A stretch of DNA of 42,500 nucleotides from Chrysomallon squamiferum (lineage: Eukaryota; Mollusca; Gastropoda; Neomphalida; Peltospiridae), in contig CM022673.1 of NCBI GenBank assembly GCA_012295275.1, positions 24,327,261 through 24,369,760 of the forward strand, in the 5' to 3' direction. Below, piece after piece: positions 1 to 12,700 of the stretch. Position 1 is the stretch's first letter; each line of letters opens with the position of its first letter. The translations under genes and the position numbers were made by a program. The notes below the pieces were generated by a model. The model was not told where the DNA came from and made no database searches. It saw only the letters and a list, made by a program, of their open reading frames with translations.

Positions 1-2090
1 AACAAACTGAGGATAAAAAAAAAAAAAAAAAAAAAAAAAAATGTACTTAGCACTCTGGAGTATATTAATTTCTTCAGTGAGTCAAAGTTTTATATAAACT
101 TTGTTAAAAATTAACCAAATTAACAAAAAAAAATATATTAAAACGTATAAACTCATGATTTGATGGTAGTAAAAGACTTCTGTTTTATCTCTCTCTTAAG
201 GCACAAAAATAAAATGTTATGCATTGGTTTACATATTCAAATAAGAAAAATAAATTTACTCCAAGCACAGTTAGTAACAGAGAACTGAAGTATAATATTT
301 AGCTTGGTTCTTTCATTGTTACTGTCTAAAACGTAACAATAAACACACGATAATTCACATTTTTAAAATGATTACCTCAAGTTGTAACATATTCACTTTT
401 ATCTGAAAATGTATGTATCAGTTTAACCCTTTAACATCTGGATATATTTAAAATTTAATTTAACAAGAAAGAAAAAAAAAGGAGAATTGAAACTACTACA
501 AAATAAAACAAAACACAATAATTAATCTTTGGGCAGTGTTTAAAAAACCCGAAGGGAATCATCCTTGTTAATTAATGCCTTTTTTAAATTTATTTAAATG
601 CATTAGCTGTGAATTTAAACAGTTTGCACATTTTAAATAATACTGTTAAATACTGGCATTTAAAATACTGGTAACATTATGTCTTTGTATGGCATTCTGA
701 AATAATTATACTTAAAATATATATATATATGGTATATATATATATATAAAAAGATGAAAGAAACATTTTTGTTTAAAAAAAAAAAAAAAAGCTTTCCTAT
801 TCTTTGTCCAGTATACGAATGTGTTTCGACAGTGAACATAAACTTACTACATTAAACTGAAACTTTCTCACATACTACCAAAATGAACACAAAGAAACAA
901 CAAGTTAGTTAGTTGTACAGCGAAATCTTCTAAAGTGAAATTTCTACTACTTGTTAACAAACTGCAGCTAACCTTGATTATAATTTAAAAAAACACTTCG
1001 ATGTCACTCATTTACAACCAGTCACAAGCAAAGTTTCATAAGCAAACACAATACGTCACAATACTAACACATCAGAATTATTTACATCAAAACCCTTCAC
1101 ACTTTGTTTTTAGTTTACATTTTAAGTACAAAAAAAAAAAAAAAAAAAATTATGAATGGCTATATTATAGAGAAAGCTATATACACAGTTATATAAATAC
1201 AATGTCTATAAGGTACTCCGTATTGTTTCACAGCAAATCGTGTCAAATTAACATCAACAATAAAATCAAATGTGATTATTTAAAAAATAATAATAATAAT
1301 AGTAATTGCATATTGTAACACTGGTAAGATTTGGGATGTAAATGAAAGGAATAGTTGATTTAACTTTTATTTTATGTAATTTTTTTTTATTTAAAAAAAG
1401 TAATTTGACGGCCATGAATATGTTTTATGTGATAAGAGAACCAGTCTCATATGTACATTCTGACTACCAGTCTACGACAGTTATAACATTTAAAAACTAA
1501 AAAATATTAGTTTCGTGTAAATTTTATAAAATATTTTATCTCAAATATACTTGACTGTATACCATTGCACAACTATCTGAATACAGTTTTTTTTTTTTTT
1601 TTTTTTATTAATAATTATTAATTAATCAGTTAATTAATTATCAATACATTTTAATTTTATTGTCTATTTTTAATTTTTGTTCATTTTCATGATTTTGTTA
1701 ACATCTTGGTTTCATTGGTTTTGTTTTCCTAGGATAAAAATCATTGAATTATTCAATTTTATGATTATTACATTAAAAGTAAACATCAAGTGCTAAAATA
1801 AATTTATTTAAAACAGATTTGTAAAATGTAAAAATGAAAACAACATAGCATAACATACACAGGTTTCATAACTTTGTGTCTTTTATAAATAAAAAATTTG
1901 TATAGTAAAATTAAATAATTGCTCATTTATATATAATACTGACAAAATAGCAATAAAAATATATGTAACACAAACTGAACAAAAATAGCATTCAGCTGAA
2001 TTAACATAAGAGAATGGTTTGTTAATTTTTATGATAATATATATATATATCTCTATATATACCCCAAAACCAACAGAGTATATTTTACAA
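1..2090. other. AT-rich 3' flank, no gene seen
   Basis: Homopolymer A runs (18-40, 776-790), a (TA)n tract near 717-747 and short low-complexity ORFs only. It may be distal 3' UTR of the SLC6 gene or intergenic DNA; nothing codes convincingly. Confidence 0.5.
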
Positions 2091-2258
2091 CAATTAATAG
2101 AAAACAGAAATCAAAATATATCATTTTATGTGAGGTCTTTAAAATTATGACTGACCAACAATGTAAAAATTATTCTTTGTTTAATTTAAATATAAATATA
2201 CCATTTTAAAGATTTGCATATATTTCTAGCAGTATTATTACAAGATTTTTATTGTATT

Positions 2259-2312
<54 letters not shown>

Positions 2313-3197
2313 TTGATTTTATATATTTCAATATTATGATCCTTTCTCTGTCTTTCTTTTTTCTTTTTTTTAATTTTTTTTTTTTTATTATTATTATTTT
2401 TTTACCTCAGATGTTTCTGGTTATTCAGTTAAATGTAATAAAACAGGACAATATTAAAATCCATATCATTGGCATAAAAATACAAAAAAAAAAAAAAATT
2501 GTTTAAACTTCTCTGCCAAAAAAAAGGCTAATTTATAAAATAAATAATGAAAACATTTTTGCTGCATGTATAAATAAAACTATATATGTATATTCAACAT
2601 ATATTCAAAAAATAGTCGGTTGCCAAGCGCTGAAAGCCTCGCCAAAAAAAAAATATTACAGTAGAATCTCATGTAGACCTTCATGGCACTTAAAATAAAA
2701 AAAGACAATTAATAACAACTACAATAATAATAATTAGTAGAAAACAGAAATAAAAATATATAAAATTTCATGAGGTCTTTAAAATTATGATTGACCATCA
2801 ATGTAAAATTATTCTTTTTTAATTTAAATATAAATATACCATTTTATAGATTTGCATATATTCCTAGCAGTATTATTACAAGATTTAAAAAAAAATGATG
2901 AACTTTTACAATGTAGAAAAAGTTCAATGCATTTGTTTAAATTATTTCATTTTATTATTATTATTATTTTTATTGTTTTTTAAATTTTAAGTTTTGTTGT
3001 TTAAGATGTTTCCTTTTATTCTGACAAATATAATAAACAGGAAAATATTTTTAAAAATCTTAAATATACAAACTGTTGAAACAATAAACTTTTTTACTTA
3101 AATGAATACAGTCCATAAAAATATTAAAAAAATAATAATTGTTACTTCATGTATAAATAAAAGTATATGCATATTTAAAATAGATGAAAAAATAATA
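2091..3197. repeat. Diverged tandem segmental duplication (two copies)
   Basis: Three collinear blocks occur twice in the same order: 2091-2246 with 2732-2885 (shared gaggtctttaaaattatga), 2408-2462 with 3003-3059 (shared cag/aagatgtttc and aataaacagg-like core), and 2561-2617 with 3139-3197 (shared catgtataaataaaa). The copies differ by substitutions and by the length of poly-T runs, including a 44-base T run at 2262-2305. Confidence 0.8.
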
Positions 3198-3593
3198 GCA
3201 AAAAAACAAATCTCACTTAAATTTTTAAAGAAGTCAATAAATTAATAGTAATTAACAACAATAATAATAATAAAAAAATAATAATTATGCAAAAACAAAA
3301 ACAAAAATTGAAATGAGATTCATTAAGACAACAAGTAAACAAGATATGCATAATTTTACACGACAACGTCAACAAAGATACAGTAATAAAGTACATCATA
3401 AATTATGCAAGGAAAACACTTGATAGGTTGTGAAATAATAACAAGACACAGACTATCAAAGCAGACAGTGGAAACATCATGAAGAGGATTTTTCAACAAG
3501 CTGGACACAATTCCTGCACACCCAATGTGTACTTTGATAAACACAACAATCAGATGGTTAACACAGATCAAAGCTGCCACAAATTTAACAAAA

Positions 3594-3676
3594 CAATTTC
3601 TATTGGCTGTAGGACTATGTACAATTCATTCCTATTGGCTGTAGGATTATGTACAATTCATTTCTACTGGCTGTGA
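3594..3676 (+). repeat. Short tandem repeat, about 34-base unit
   Basis: Unit caatttctattggctgtagg occurs about 2.5 times with small changes. Each copy has ATTGG, an inverted CCAAT box core. Confidence 0.8.
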
Positions 3677-5961
3677 TAATTGGTTGCCAAGCAAGAGGTC
3701 ACATGGCCTGTACTATTTTAAATATAACAAAATACAATGTCATGCAAATCTGTCAGGATGTTATCTCATTATGACAGTTTTAGGTTTTTCATTCAGAAAA
3801 GAAATTAAATTTTGGTAATAAAAACCAATAGTAATCATTTATAGTTTATTTTTAGTTTATTTATTTATTTATTTTATATTCTATGGGGAAAATTCTATTT
3901 AAAAAAAAAAGAGAAGAAAACAAAAAGTAACTTTCTTTATAACTCTTAAAACATTTGGTTGAAAATCATGTATTAAGGTTTTAATTGGCCCAAGTTCAAA
4001 ACTCTGAATTATCATTATTTTTGTTCTCTCTAATTAAAATAATAAAAGATAAGATTTGCAAATTCAGACGGAATTGCAGTTTGCACTACAGCAAAAAAAA
4101 TCTAAAAAAAAATCATTAATTTTATAAATACATATATATATAAACAAATTGATAAATAAATTATTTTTAAAACATTAATGGTTTCATGAACGTAAAAGTT
4201 ATTTTTGTTGACTTCAACCTAACAAAATGAAAAAAAACCCACAGATACAGTATAGTTATTGGTAAAGTCAGGCAGTTGAAGGTGCTCTAACAAAACAAGG
4301 CACTGATGGGAAGAAAAAAAAAGGAAAAGAAAGAAGAATGACTTATACAAAGGCAGTAACCAGTTATCCATCGCAGCTGAGAACTAAAAAGTAAGTTTCT
4401 AGCAGTAAATTACTGATTAGGAATGTTTCCACCAGTGAAAACAGCCAGTCCACAGCACAAAGCTAAATACAAGCAACAAGAAAACAACGACTATGCTATA
4501 CCTATTTACAACATGTTTTAAAATAGCTGCCACGCGAATGTTTGGCCCCACCACATCAATAAATAACAATGGTCTTTGGTATACTCTGATCTGAGGTCTC
4601 AGTATCAGTAAATGCTGTTGCATCTGATCATTTTAGCCAGAATTGGGTGTTTTTAAATCATTGATACCAGTTCAACAGCCTAACAAGCTGAACTTTCTCT
4701 TACAAATTACTAGTGTAAATGTTTTTAAAGATGTATTGATAATGTATTTTTTTTTTTTTTAATTATTATTATTATTATTACTACTTTCGTCTCCATTAAA
4801 AATGACTGAAATAATTCTAAAAGATGAGAGGGAGAAGAGGAATTCTGGCATGGACCTCTCACTCATCCCAGCATTACGAAAAGAAGATTTATCAAAGACA
4901 AATGTAACCAGCTTGGCCCACTGTCTTTTCAAAACCTTCATATACAGAGAGAAGGGCTGTGACAACCGTTGCTGACCTGGTATGATTCAAAGTCAAACAG
5001 TTCAAGTGGCTGCTGCAGAATGCATTTCGTACTTGGGTTAATAAATACATTATACCACAGACCATTTCAATAAACATACTTTGCCTACCTTAGACAGAAT
5101 ACACGTTTTTTTTTTGGCCAATACACAAATCACAAGTGTAATAATGAATACATGTTCTGTGTTGTAATTTAGTAATTAATTTGCTGTGTTTTTGTTTTTG
5201 TGTTGTTATAATGATAAGGTAGCTAAGCTTCAGTTATTACTTTTAAATAACAAATAACATAACAAAATGATTCAGCAATTTCTGTTAGGCTACATATATC
5301 TAAATATATATATAAAAAAAAAAAGAATTAAGGAAAAAAAAAACAAAGGGTGAAAGAGACTGGTTAAAATATGAATCCTGTGAATGTAATGAAATCTTGT
5401 TTCTTCACACAGTGGATGATGGATGACAAACTGTTGATGATATGTAAAAATTTCACCGGTCCTTCTTCGTCAAACTCCAGACTTTACTGGGAAAACACAA
5501 AAGCACATAAGTGGCAAATCTTCTTCATCTTCTTCTGTTTTATCAGCAACCAAAACTGAACTGAAATCACACAACAAACTCCAAGAAGGCCATGATTTTG
5601 TTCGAAGGTTTTTAAAATCAAAACGTAGCTCCATCATGGAAGTATGATGTTGTCAAAGAAATTAGTTACTGGTTATAACCAAAAATAAATAAATAATAAT
5701 AATAATAAAAAAATTTTAAAAATTGTAGAAAGAATTGCATGTTAATTTAGATGTTAATCATCTTGAGAATACTGGTATCTGATTCAGCAATGATGAGTAA
5801 GGTGTATGACATCACAGTGAACTGTACCAGACCTAGAATGCTGAACCTGTGTGACACTGACACTTCTGTGTCTGTCTCAGAATCAACTGTCTTTTAATCA
5901 TCTTGTTGTACGATTCTTCTGTTCACTTACGTTCAACCATATATATCTAACTGAACATGGT
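3677..5961. other. No gene recognised
   Basis: AT-rich sequence with slightly higher complexity at 4400-5090. ORFs here are under 70 codons on the minus strand and match no family I know. Parts could be distal 3' UTR of the SLC6 gene. Confidence 0.4.
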
Positions 5962-6414
5962 TTTATTCCAGGTTAAATATAAAAAAGAAATTTCTAGCTT
6001 TTCCTTTCCTTTCTTGAAAATTCAAAATACCTTCTTTTTTTCTTTTTTTGGCTAATGTAAGATACAAGTTAAGCATGTAAAAAAAAAAATTAACTGGTTT
6101 TATGATAAAATGACACTTGTTAGTTTTTGCTGATGATAATAGCTTCAGCTGAAGATAATGTTGTTATTGTTGCTTTTTTTTTTTTTTTTTTTCACTTCAC
6201 CTCCTGAAATGGTTTAAGTCTGACATCACCACAAAGAGAAAGCTTCTCAGTTGTGATTGTCTTCTTCACTTCACGTTGCAGAACACAACAGATATTTGTC
6301 TTCAAAACAATCCAAGAAGAGTTGTCTCCCTTTAGCCAACAACAAATGGCTGTTGGCATTTACCTCCAGTTTTTGTGGAATAGATTTCTATCACACTCAT
6401 GTAGTTCAAATATT

Positions 6415-6445
<31 letters not shown>

Positions 6446-6549
6446 TAAAAATAATAATTTTCACGTGCCAGATTTTGTTTATATTCTTAGTTACGACCTA
6501 ATTAAAATTTTCTTTTTCTTTTCTACATATAAATACCTAAGCACTGGTT
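5962..6549 (-). other. Probable 3' UTR with first AATAAA
   Basis: Downstream of the stop, the first minus-strand AATAAA I found is at 5967-5962, followed by T/G-rich DNA. It includes an (AAT)n tract near 6415-6445. In DNA this AT-rich, other polyadenylation signals further down could serve, so the true 3' end is uncertain. Confidence 0.3.
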
Positions 6550-6705
6550 TCATATTTTTGTCTCAAAGGGACCGTTTGCATTGAATCCTGGGTTTGTTAT
6601 GGTCCTTGCATCTATCTTTCCATTGTCCACGTCTGTGACATCAAACTTGGGCACTTTGTGGGCAGGACCCCAGCTTGCACTTGGTTTCAGCATATACCGA
6701 ATTCT
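6550..6705 (-). CDS. Exon 15: cytoplasmic C-terminus and stop
   Basis: Acceptor cttctacag|AGAATT; 51 codons then TGA (6552-6550). Encodes [17 protein letters not shown] and an acidic stretch, ending ETKI. Thr at -2 and Ile at 0 fit a class I PDZ ligand; GlyT1 ends in a comparable SRI. Confidence 0.93.
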   Translation of the reverse strand, partial: RIRYMLKPSASWGPAHKVPKFDVTDVDNGKIDARTITNPGFNANGPFETKI

Positions 6706-9700
6706 CTGTAGAAGATAAAAAAAAAGACATCTAAATCTGTTTAAATTAAATTAAATCAAAAGAAAAATTAAAATGCCTACATATTTAAATATGAATAATT
6801 TCAAAACAATATAAAGAAAACACCTTTAAATAAGATGAAAAACAAACAAAGCAAAACAAAGCAAAAAAGTCATAAAATGCCTTCATTACCCAAAATACCC
6901 AACAGTAGTATTAAAAATTTCAACATCAAAATTTGCTGTATATTTTAACCAAACAAAAACCACCTTATTCTTTTATTTATTTTAACATCAAAATCGGGTT
7001 TAATGAAAAATGTTAACAACTTTTAAAAGATGTCAAAGGTAAATACAAAGACACATACCCCAATCAGACTGAGTCCACTTGGCGCCTGTCTGAGTTTGAA
7101 TGCACTCATACTAAGTATAGCAATGACTGGAATAAAAGCCATCACCCAGCCAATGATGTTAGCCCAGAACGGGTAAACACGTCCTGCATACCTCATAGGT
7201 TTGTATTCAATCCAGTTGAAAAACAAAAGAAACTGAAAAAAAAAAAAAAAGTGAAATTAAATGAAAATAAATATAATAAATAAATTACTTTTTGAGTGTG
7301 AATTTAAATGAATCTAAAACTACTGCAGCAGTTAATAGTAGTTACTAAGAAAGTTTCATACAACAGTACATTTTCTGACATAATGCAACATTCATAAACT
7401 TAGTCTCCAGTGAAATTAAAAACAATGGTCAACAACATCTGTTACACTATCAAATCAAATGTTTTGTTTCAAAATCCAGTATATACAAGATAATATATTT
7501 TATATTAAGAAGTAAAAGAATTAAGTCTCTCTATACAATGCCAATAAACAGCACCAATGATGAATGTTTATAATAACTGTAAACTTACCAGCAGTGTTCC
7601 TGGAGTGAGGTATTTCCAAAAAGCTTTGAACCACAGTTTCCAGTGTCTGCCTCTCATTCCTATCATCTGCTCTATGTCATTGAGGAAACGATCAGCTCCT
7701 ACAACAACAAAATTGTATTCATTTAGTCCTATTTATTCTTAAAAAATCTCTTAAATAAAATAATATAAATAAATAATTAAATGAATAAAAATAATTATTT
7801 TGTAAAGTTAATTACACATTTACAGAGAAAAATTGATCAAACGTGTAAATGTCTAGTAGTAAAATATATTTTAGTAACATTATTAACAGAAATAATATAT
7901 GCCTGCATAACTGGCAACATAACTTTTGATTAAAATTATAAAATTCCAGATTATAGAAAAAACTGAGCTAAAAATGTGATGGATGCACAAAATTACCATA
8001 AATCCAGCCTATAATGACACACTCCAATATGGCCATGAGAAACACAGACCAACTTGCAGCATACGTGTCCATCAGTTGTAGAATGTACATACCTCCCTGT
8101 AACACATACATTCCATTACTTAGTATTTCTATATTTCAATATTCTTAGTATTATCAGTGTCTATATTTTTATATTAATTTTAGTGTTATCAGTGTCTTTA
8201 TTTTTATATTAATTTTAGTATTCTCAGTGTCTTTATTTTTTCATCTCATTAATCTTAGTATTATCAGTGTCTATTTTTACATTTCATTAATCTATACTAT
8301 AGAGATCTTCAAAACACAGATGAACAAAATGGTGTAATTTTATTTCCTCTTAATAACTGAAAATCTGATTCTAAACATTTTATTTACTTGTTTAACAGTT
8401 TATATATTTTGCTTGTACTGTCTTGTTAATGTAATATTACTGTTATTATTATAAAGTATTATTCAAGTCAAACGTACCTCTGAACAAATAACAAGTCCAC
8501 CGAGGAAACCAAGGATACTGACAGTGAGTACCACCCAGGTTTTCTTCTGTCTGAACGGTGGGTAGGTGTCCTGTATAGCAGTCATCACAGTCTCCAACAG
8601 CGCAAACTAGTAACACAACAACTCAGTTAATACTGCACACTCACAACAACTCACTTAATACTGGAATACTCAAAACAAATCAATCAATTCAGTGTTCAAT
8701 AAAATAAATAAATAAAAAAAAAACTGACTTGATACTGGCACACTCACAACAAATCAATCAATTCAATGTTCAATAAAATAAAATAAATAAATTTTAAAAA
8801 ACTGACTCGACAGTAGAATGCTCACAAGCAATCAGTTTATTCATAAGAAGATTAAAAAATATATATTTAAAAAAGTCTTGATACTGGAATACTTAGAAGA
8901 ATGTGGCAAATTTTATCACTATTCAAAAATTCTTCAAGTTACTCCAGTGTAATTAAGCACTGTAAATACTGTAATATTTTATAAAAGCATACACACACAC
9001 CTCACTTCCCATGCCAAGGGTTATGAGCATGAAAAAGAAGAGAAAAGACCAGATTGGTGGAATTGGTAAACGTGTTACAACATCTGGAAACACTATGAAA
9101 GCCAAGCCAGGCCCTGCAAAAACAAACAGTAACAAATCAGATAAACATTTCAACCATTTTCAAATCCGATTTCATTCAAGTTTTTTTTTATTTTTCTTAA
9201 TTTTTTTAAATGTTTATTATTATTTTATTTTTTTATACTTTATCAGTATGAAAATGTAAGTAAATATTTAACTTTTAAAGAATCTGTGACATGAAAGTTG
9301 ATCTCTTTAGATCAGTTTAATTGTATTTTACCACTGTGAACTCAAGTTTAGAACTTAATGTAAATTAAGTATTAGATGACATGAAATTTGTGGGGGAAAA
9401 AAACTCTGAAAACTCAACAAAATACACACACACACACAAAGTCTGATCATGATAGGAAATCATAAATTATTAATCTTGTCTGAAATTAGTTACAATCATA
9501 ATTTAAATCTTGATGATGTGACATTTTTTATAAATCTGTTTTTATAATGGAACAATTTTGTACCTTGTTCAACCACTTTGTCAACTGGCATGTCCAGTTC
9601 TGATGCCAAGTAGCCAACTATAGAGAATATAACAAACCCAGCAAATATACTTGTACATATATTACCAATAGACACAATCAACGAGTCTCTGAAAACAAAA

Positions 9701-12700
9701 ACAAACTAATGTTAATCATTTACAATAATGCATTTACATTAACAAAGCAAATAAAATGTATTCTAAATTTAAATATATACCTTTATAAATTAATAGAATT
9801 GATACAAAAATGTATTATTAAAAATGAGTGTGTATGTGAATGAATATATATATTATTTGATCGTAAGTATTAAAACAATACAAACATAATTATGTGTTAA
9901 CTTAACTTTTTTCTCTCTCTCTCTAAATATTATTATTATTGAAATTTTATTTTTTATTTTGTCAGTATATATTTTCAAAAATAAACTTGCAATGTCGTAC
10001 TTAAAACAGTTGTTATGGAATTTGTTGTAACTTGACAAGGTGATCAAACCTCCCCAAGCTGGACTGAGAGCAAAGAAAATTTGTACTGCTGCATCTACCC
10101 ATGTCTTGAAAAATAAAATATATACCATTTTATAAATTACAATTATTATTTTTAATTATTTCTGTTTAGCCTTTCTTTGGAGTAAATAAAAAGAAAGAAA
10201 TTATTTTTAAAATATAAAAACATTAGAAAGTATAAAAAAAAAAAAAAAAAAATATTTATTGTTTTATAAAAATTAGCAAGACCAAGTTTTTTTTTAAAAT
10301 CACTTTGTATTAAAATTTATTATCTCTCTGATAAATTTTTTTAATATAAAAAAACTCATTAATATAAATATAAATCTTAAACTTATTTTATTAGTAAGAA
10401 TATACATCCTGAAAAAACAAACAAACCAAATAAATAATAATAATAACAGTAATAATAACAATAACAATAACAATAACTGTAACAACAACAATAACAATAA
10501 TAAGTAAATAATAACAATAACAATAATAATTGTAACAGCAACAACAATAATAACAATAATAAGAAAAGTATAAGAATTCTTTTTTTTACCTGGGCTGTTG
10601 TCAGCTTGTTGAAATCTGGTGTTACATAGTAAATTATTCCATCAAGAGCTCCTGGCAGAGTGACTCCTCGGAAAAACAGAATTGTCAGAACAAAGTAAGG
10701 AAACAGAGCCGTGAAGTAGACAACCTGAAACAGTCAAAATATCAGTGTTTATTAACCTCTTCATCATCATCATCATCATCACAAATATTACTATCATCAT
10801 CATTATCTGTGAACTCTGTGTAAACCGACACCATTTCAAAGTTAATCTATTATGAACAAAACTTTCACTAATCTGGATGCTGTCTAATTCTCATACCAGG
10901 TGTAAATTCCATAACAAAAGAACAATTTATATAGTAATTAGCACTTACATTGTTAACAATGGCACACAGTATGCAAGAACAATCACTCTTAAACAATGAT
11001 GGCAATTGCACTTAATTAGAGTATCACGTACTCAAGATGAAATGATCACTTTTTGAAGGCTTCAAAAACAATGATGCCATGCTTCTTGTACTTAATTACT
11101 ATCTGCAGCTAAATTAATAAAATTATTATTATATTGATACATAAATGAATTAACTCATTTAGATTCAGTGTCATAAGCAGAAGCCTGCATAAATACATAT
11201 GGAGCACATTTTGCTTTGTCTTACTGAATTTGAAATAATAGCAGAGGCATCACTTGTTTAAGAAACTGAATTACAGTGAAAATAATTTAGTTATATATTT
11301 ATATAAGAAAATAAAAAATATTAATAAAATATACATACGAACAATGAGAACACAAGACAGTATCAACAAAACAAACAGTAATCACCTTTCCAACAGATTT
11401 AACTCCTCGGCTTAGTGCAAAGAATGTCAGTGTCCACGCAAACAGCAAACACAGAGCTATCTGCCACTTTATTGTCCCCATCTCATGAATTCCTTCTGAT
11501 ATCTCTAGTATGTGTTTTCTGTCAATACAAACATAGACACATTAATTTCAATAAGATATCTCTAGTATGTGTTTTCTGAAAACATAACAGACACATTAAT
11601 TTCAATAACATATTTCTAGTATGTGTTTTCTGAAAACATAACAGACACATTAATTTCAATAACATATTTCTAGTATGTATTTTCTGAAAACAATATAACA
11701 GACACAATTTCAATAAGATATCTGTCAATACAACATAGACATTAATTTCAATAACATATCTCTAGTATGTGGACTTCATAAAAATGTTATATTCAAATCT
11801 GAGTATTTAAATGGAATACAGGATTACAAAAAATTACTTTACAAGTTCTAAATTCTGATTCAATATTAACAGCACCATCAAAAAACCCCACATAAATAAT
11901 AATTATAGTAATAATTAATAAATAATAATAAAAAAAAATTCTTTGATAATATGTTGAAATACGTCACAAAACATTTACATTCATTACAAACAAAAAAAAT
12001 AAAATTTTACTATAAAAAATACTTTGTTAATGTGCTCAGATGTCACTTAACATTTATTCACACACAAAAATTATCTGTTATAAACAATATGAATAATAAA
12101 ATGAAGTGAAACTCACTCAAAAAAGTCTTGTGCTGGTGCATGTCTGTCTGACTTTATGTGCGTCATTGCAGTGAGGTTCATCTCAGTGACCATAGTAGCG
12201 TTGTAGCAGACAGTCTTGTAATAGAACGATCCATTCATGTTCTGACACTCTTCAGCATCCTGGTATGAATAACAGTCTGCAGAAAGCAAAACCACACTTT
12301 AATTCAGTGCATTCACCAAGTCACTGATGTAAACCAGATTTGGTTCCATTTCACTGCATTGTATTTTCACCAAAAAGTGAATTTCTTATTTATTTATATT
12401 TTCAAATTTGTGTACAAGTTTATTATATCAGACATTAAACTACAAACGCGAGGATACACAGTTTTGACAACTTACTGTTCGTTGCCCATGGTTTAATGCA
12501 GCGTTGCCATGGAAGCTCTGATGTGAAGGAAGTGAACATGTAGAGGATTGCCCAGGCAATGATGACTGTGTAGTAGAGAGATACGAGAGCAGACACAGCA
12601 ATCATGCCATAACCAAGTCCTGAAAAGAACAAAAAAATTCAGCTTTAACTCAAACCACACTTGCTTTCCTAATGACATTCAGATGTGTTCATTTCAAACA

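Noticed and set aside
11522-11728. 68-codon minus ORF with repeated peptide units.
   Set aside because: It is produced by the 54-base intronic repeat in a frame different from exon 6.
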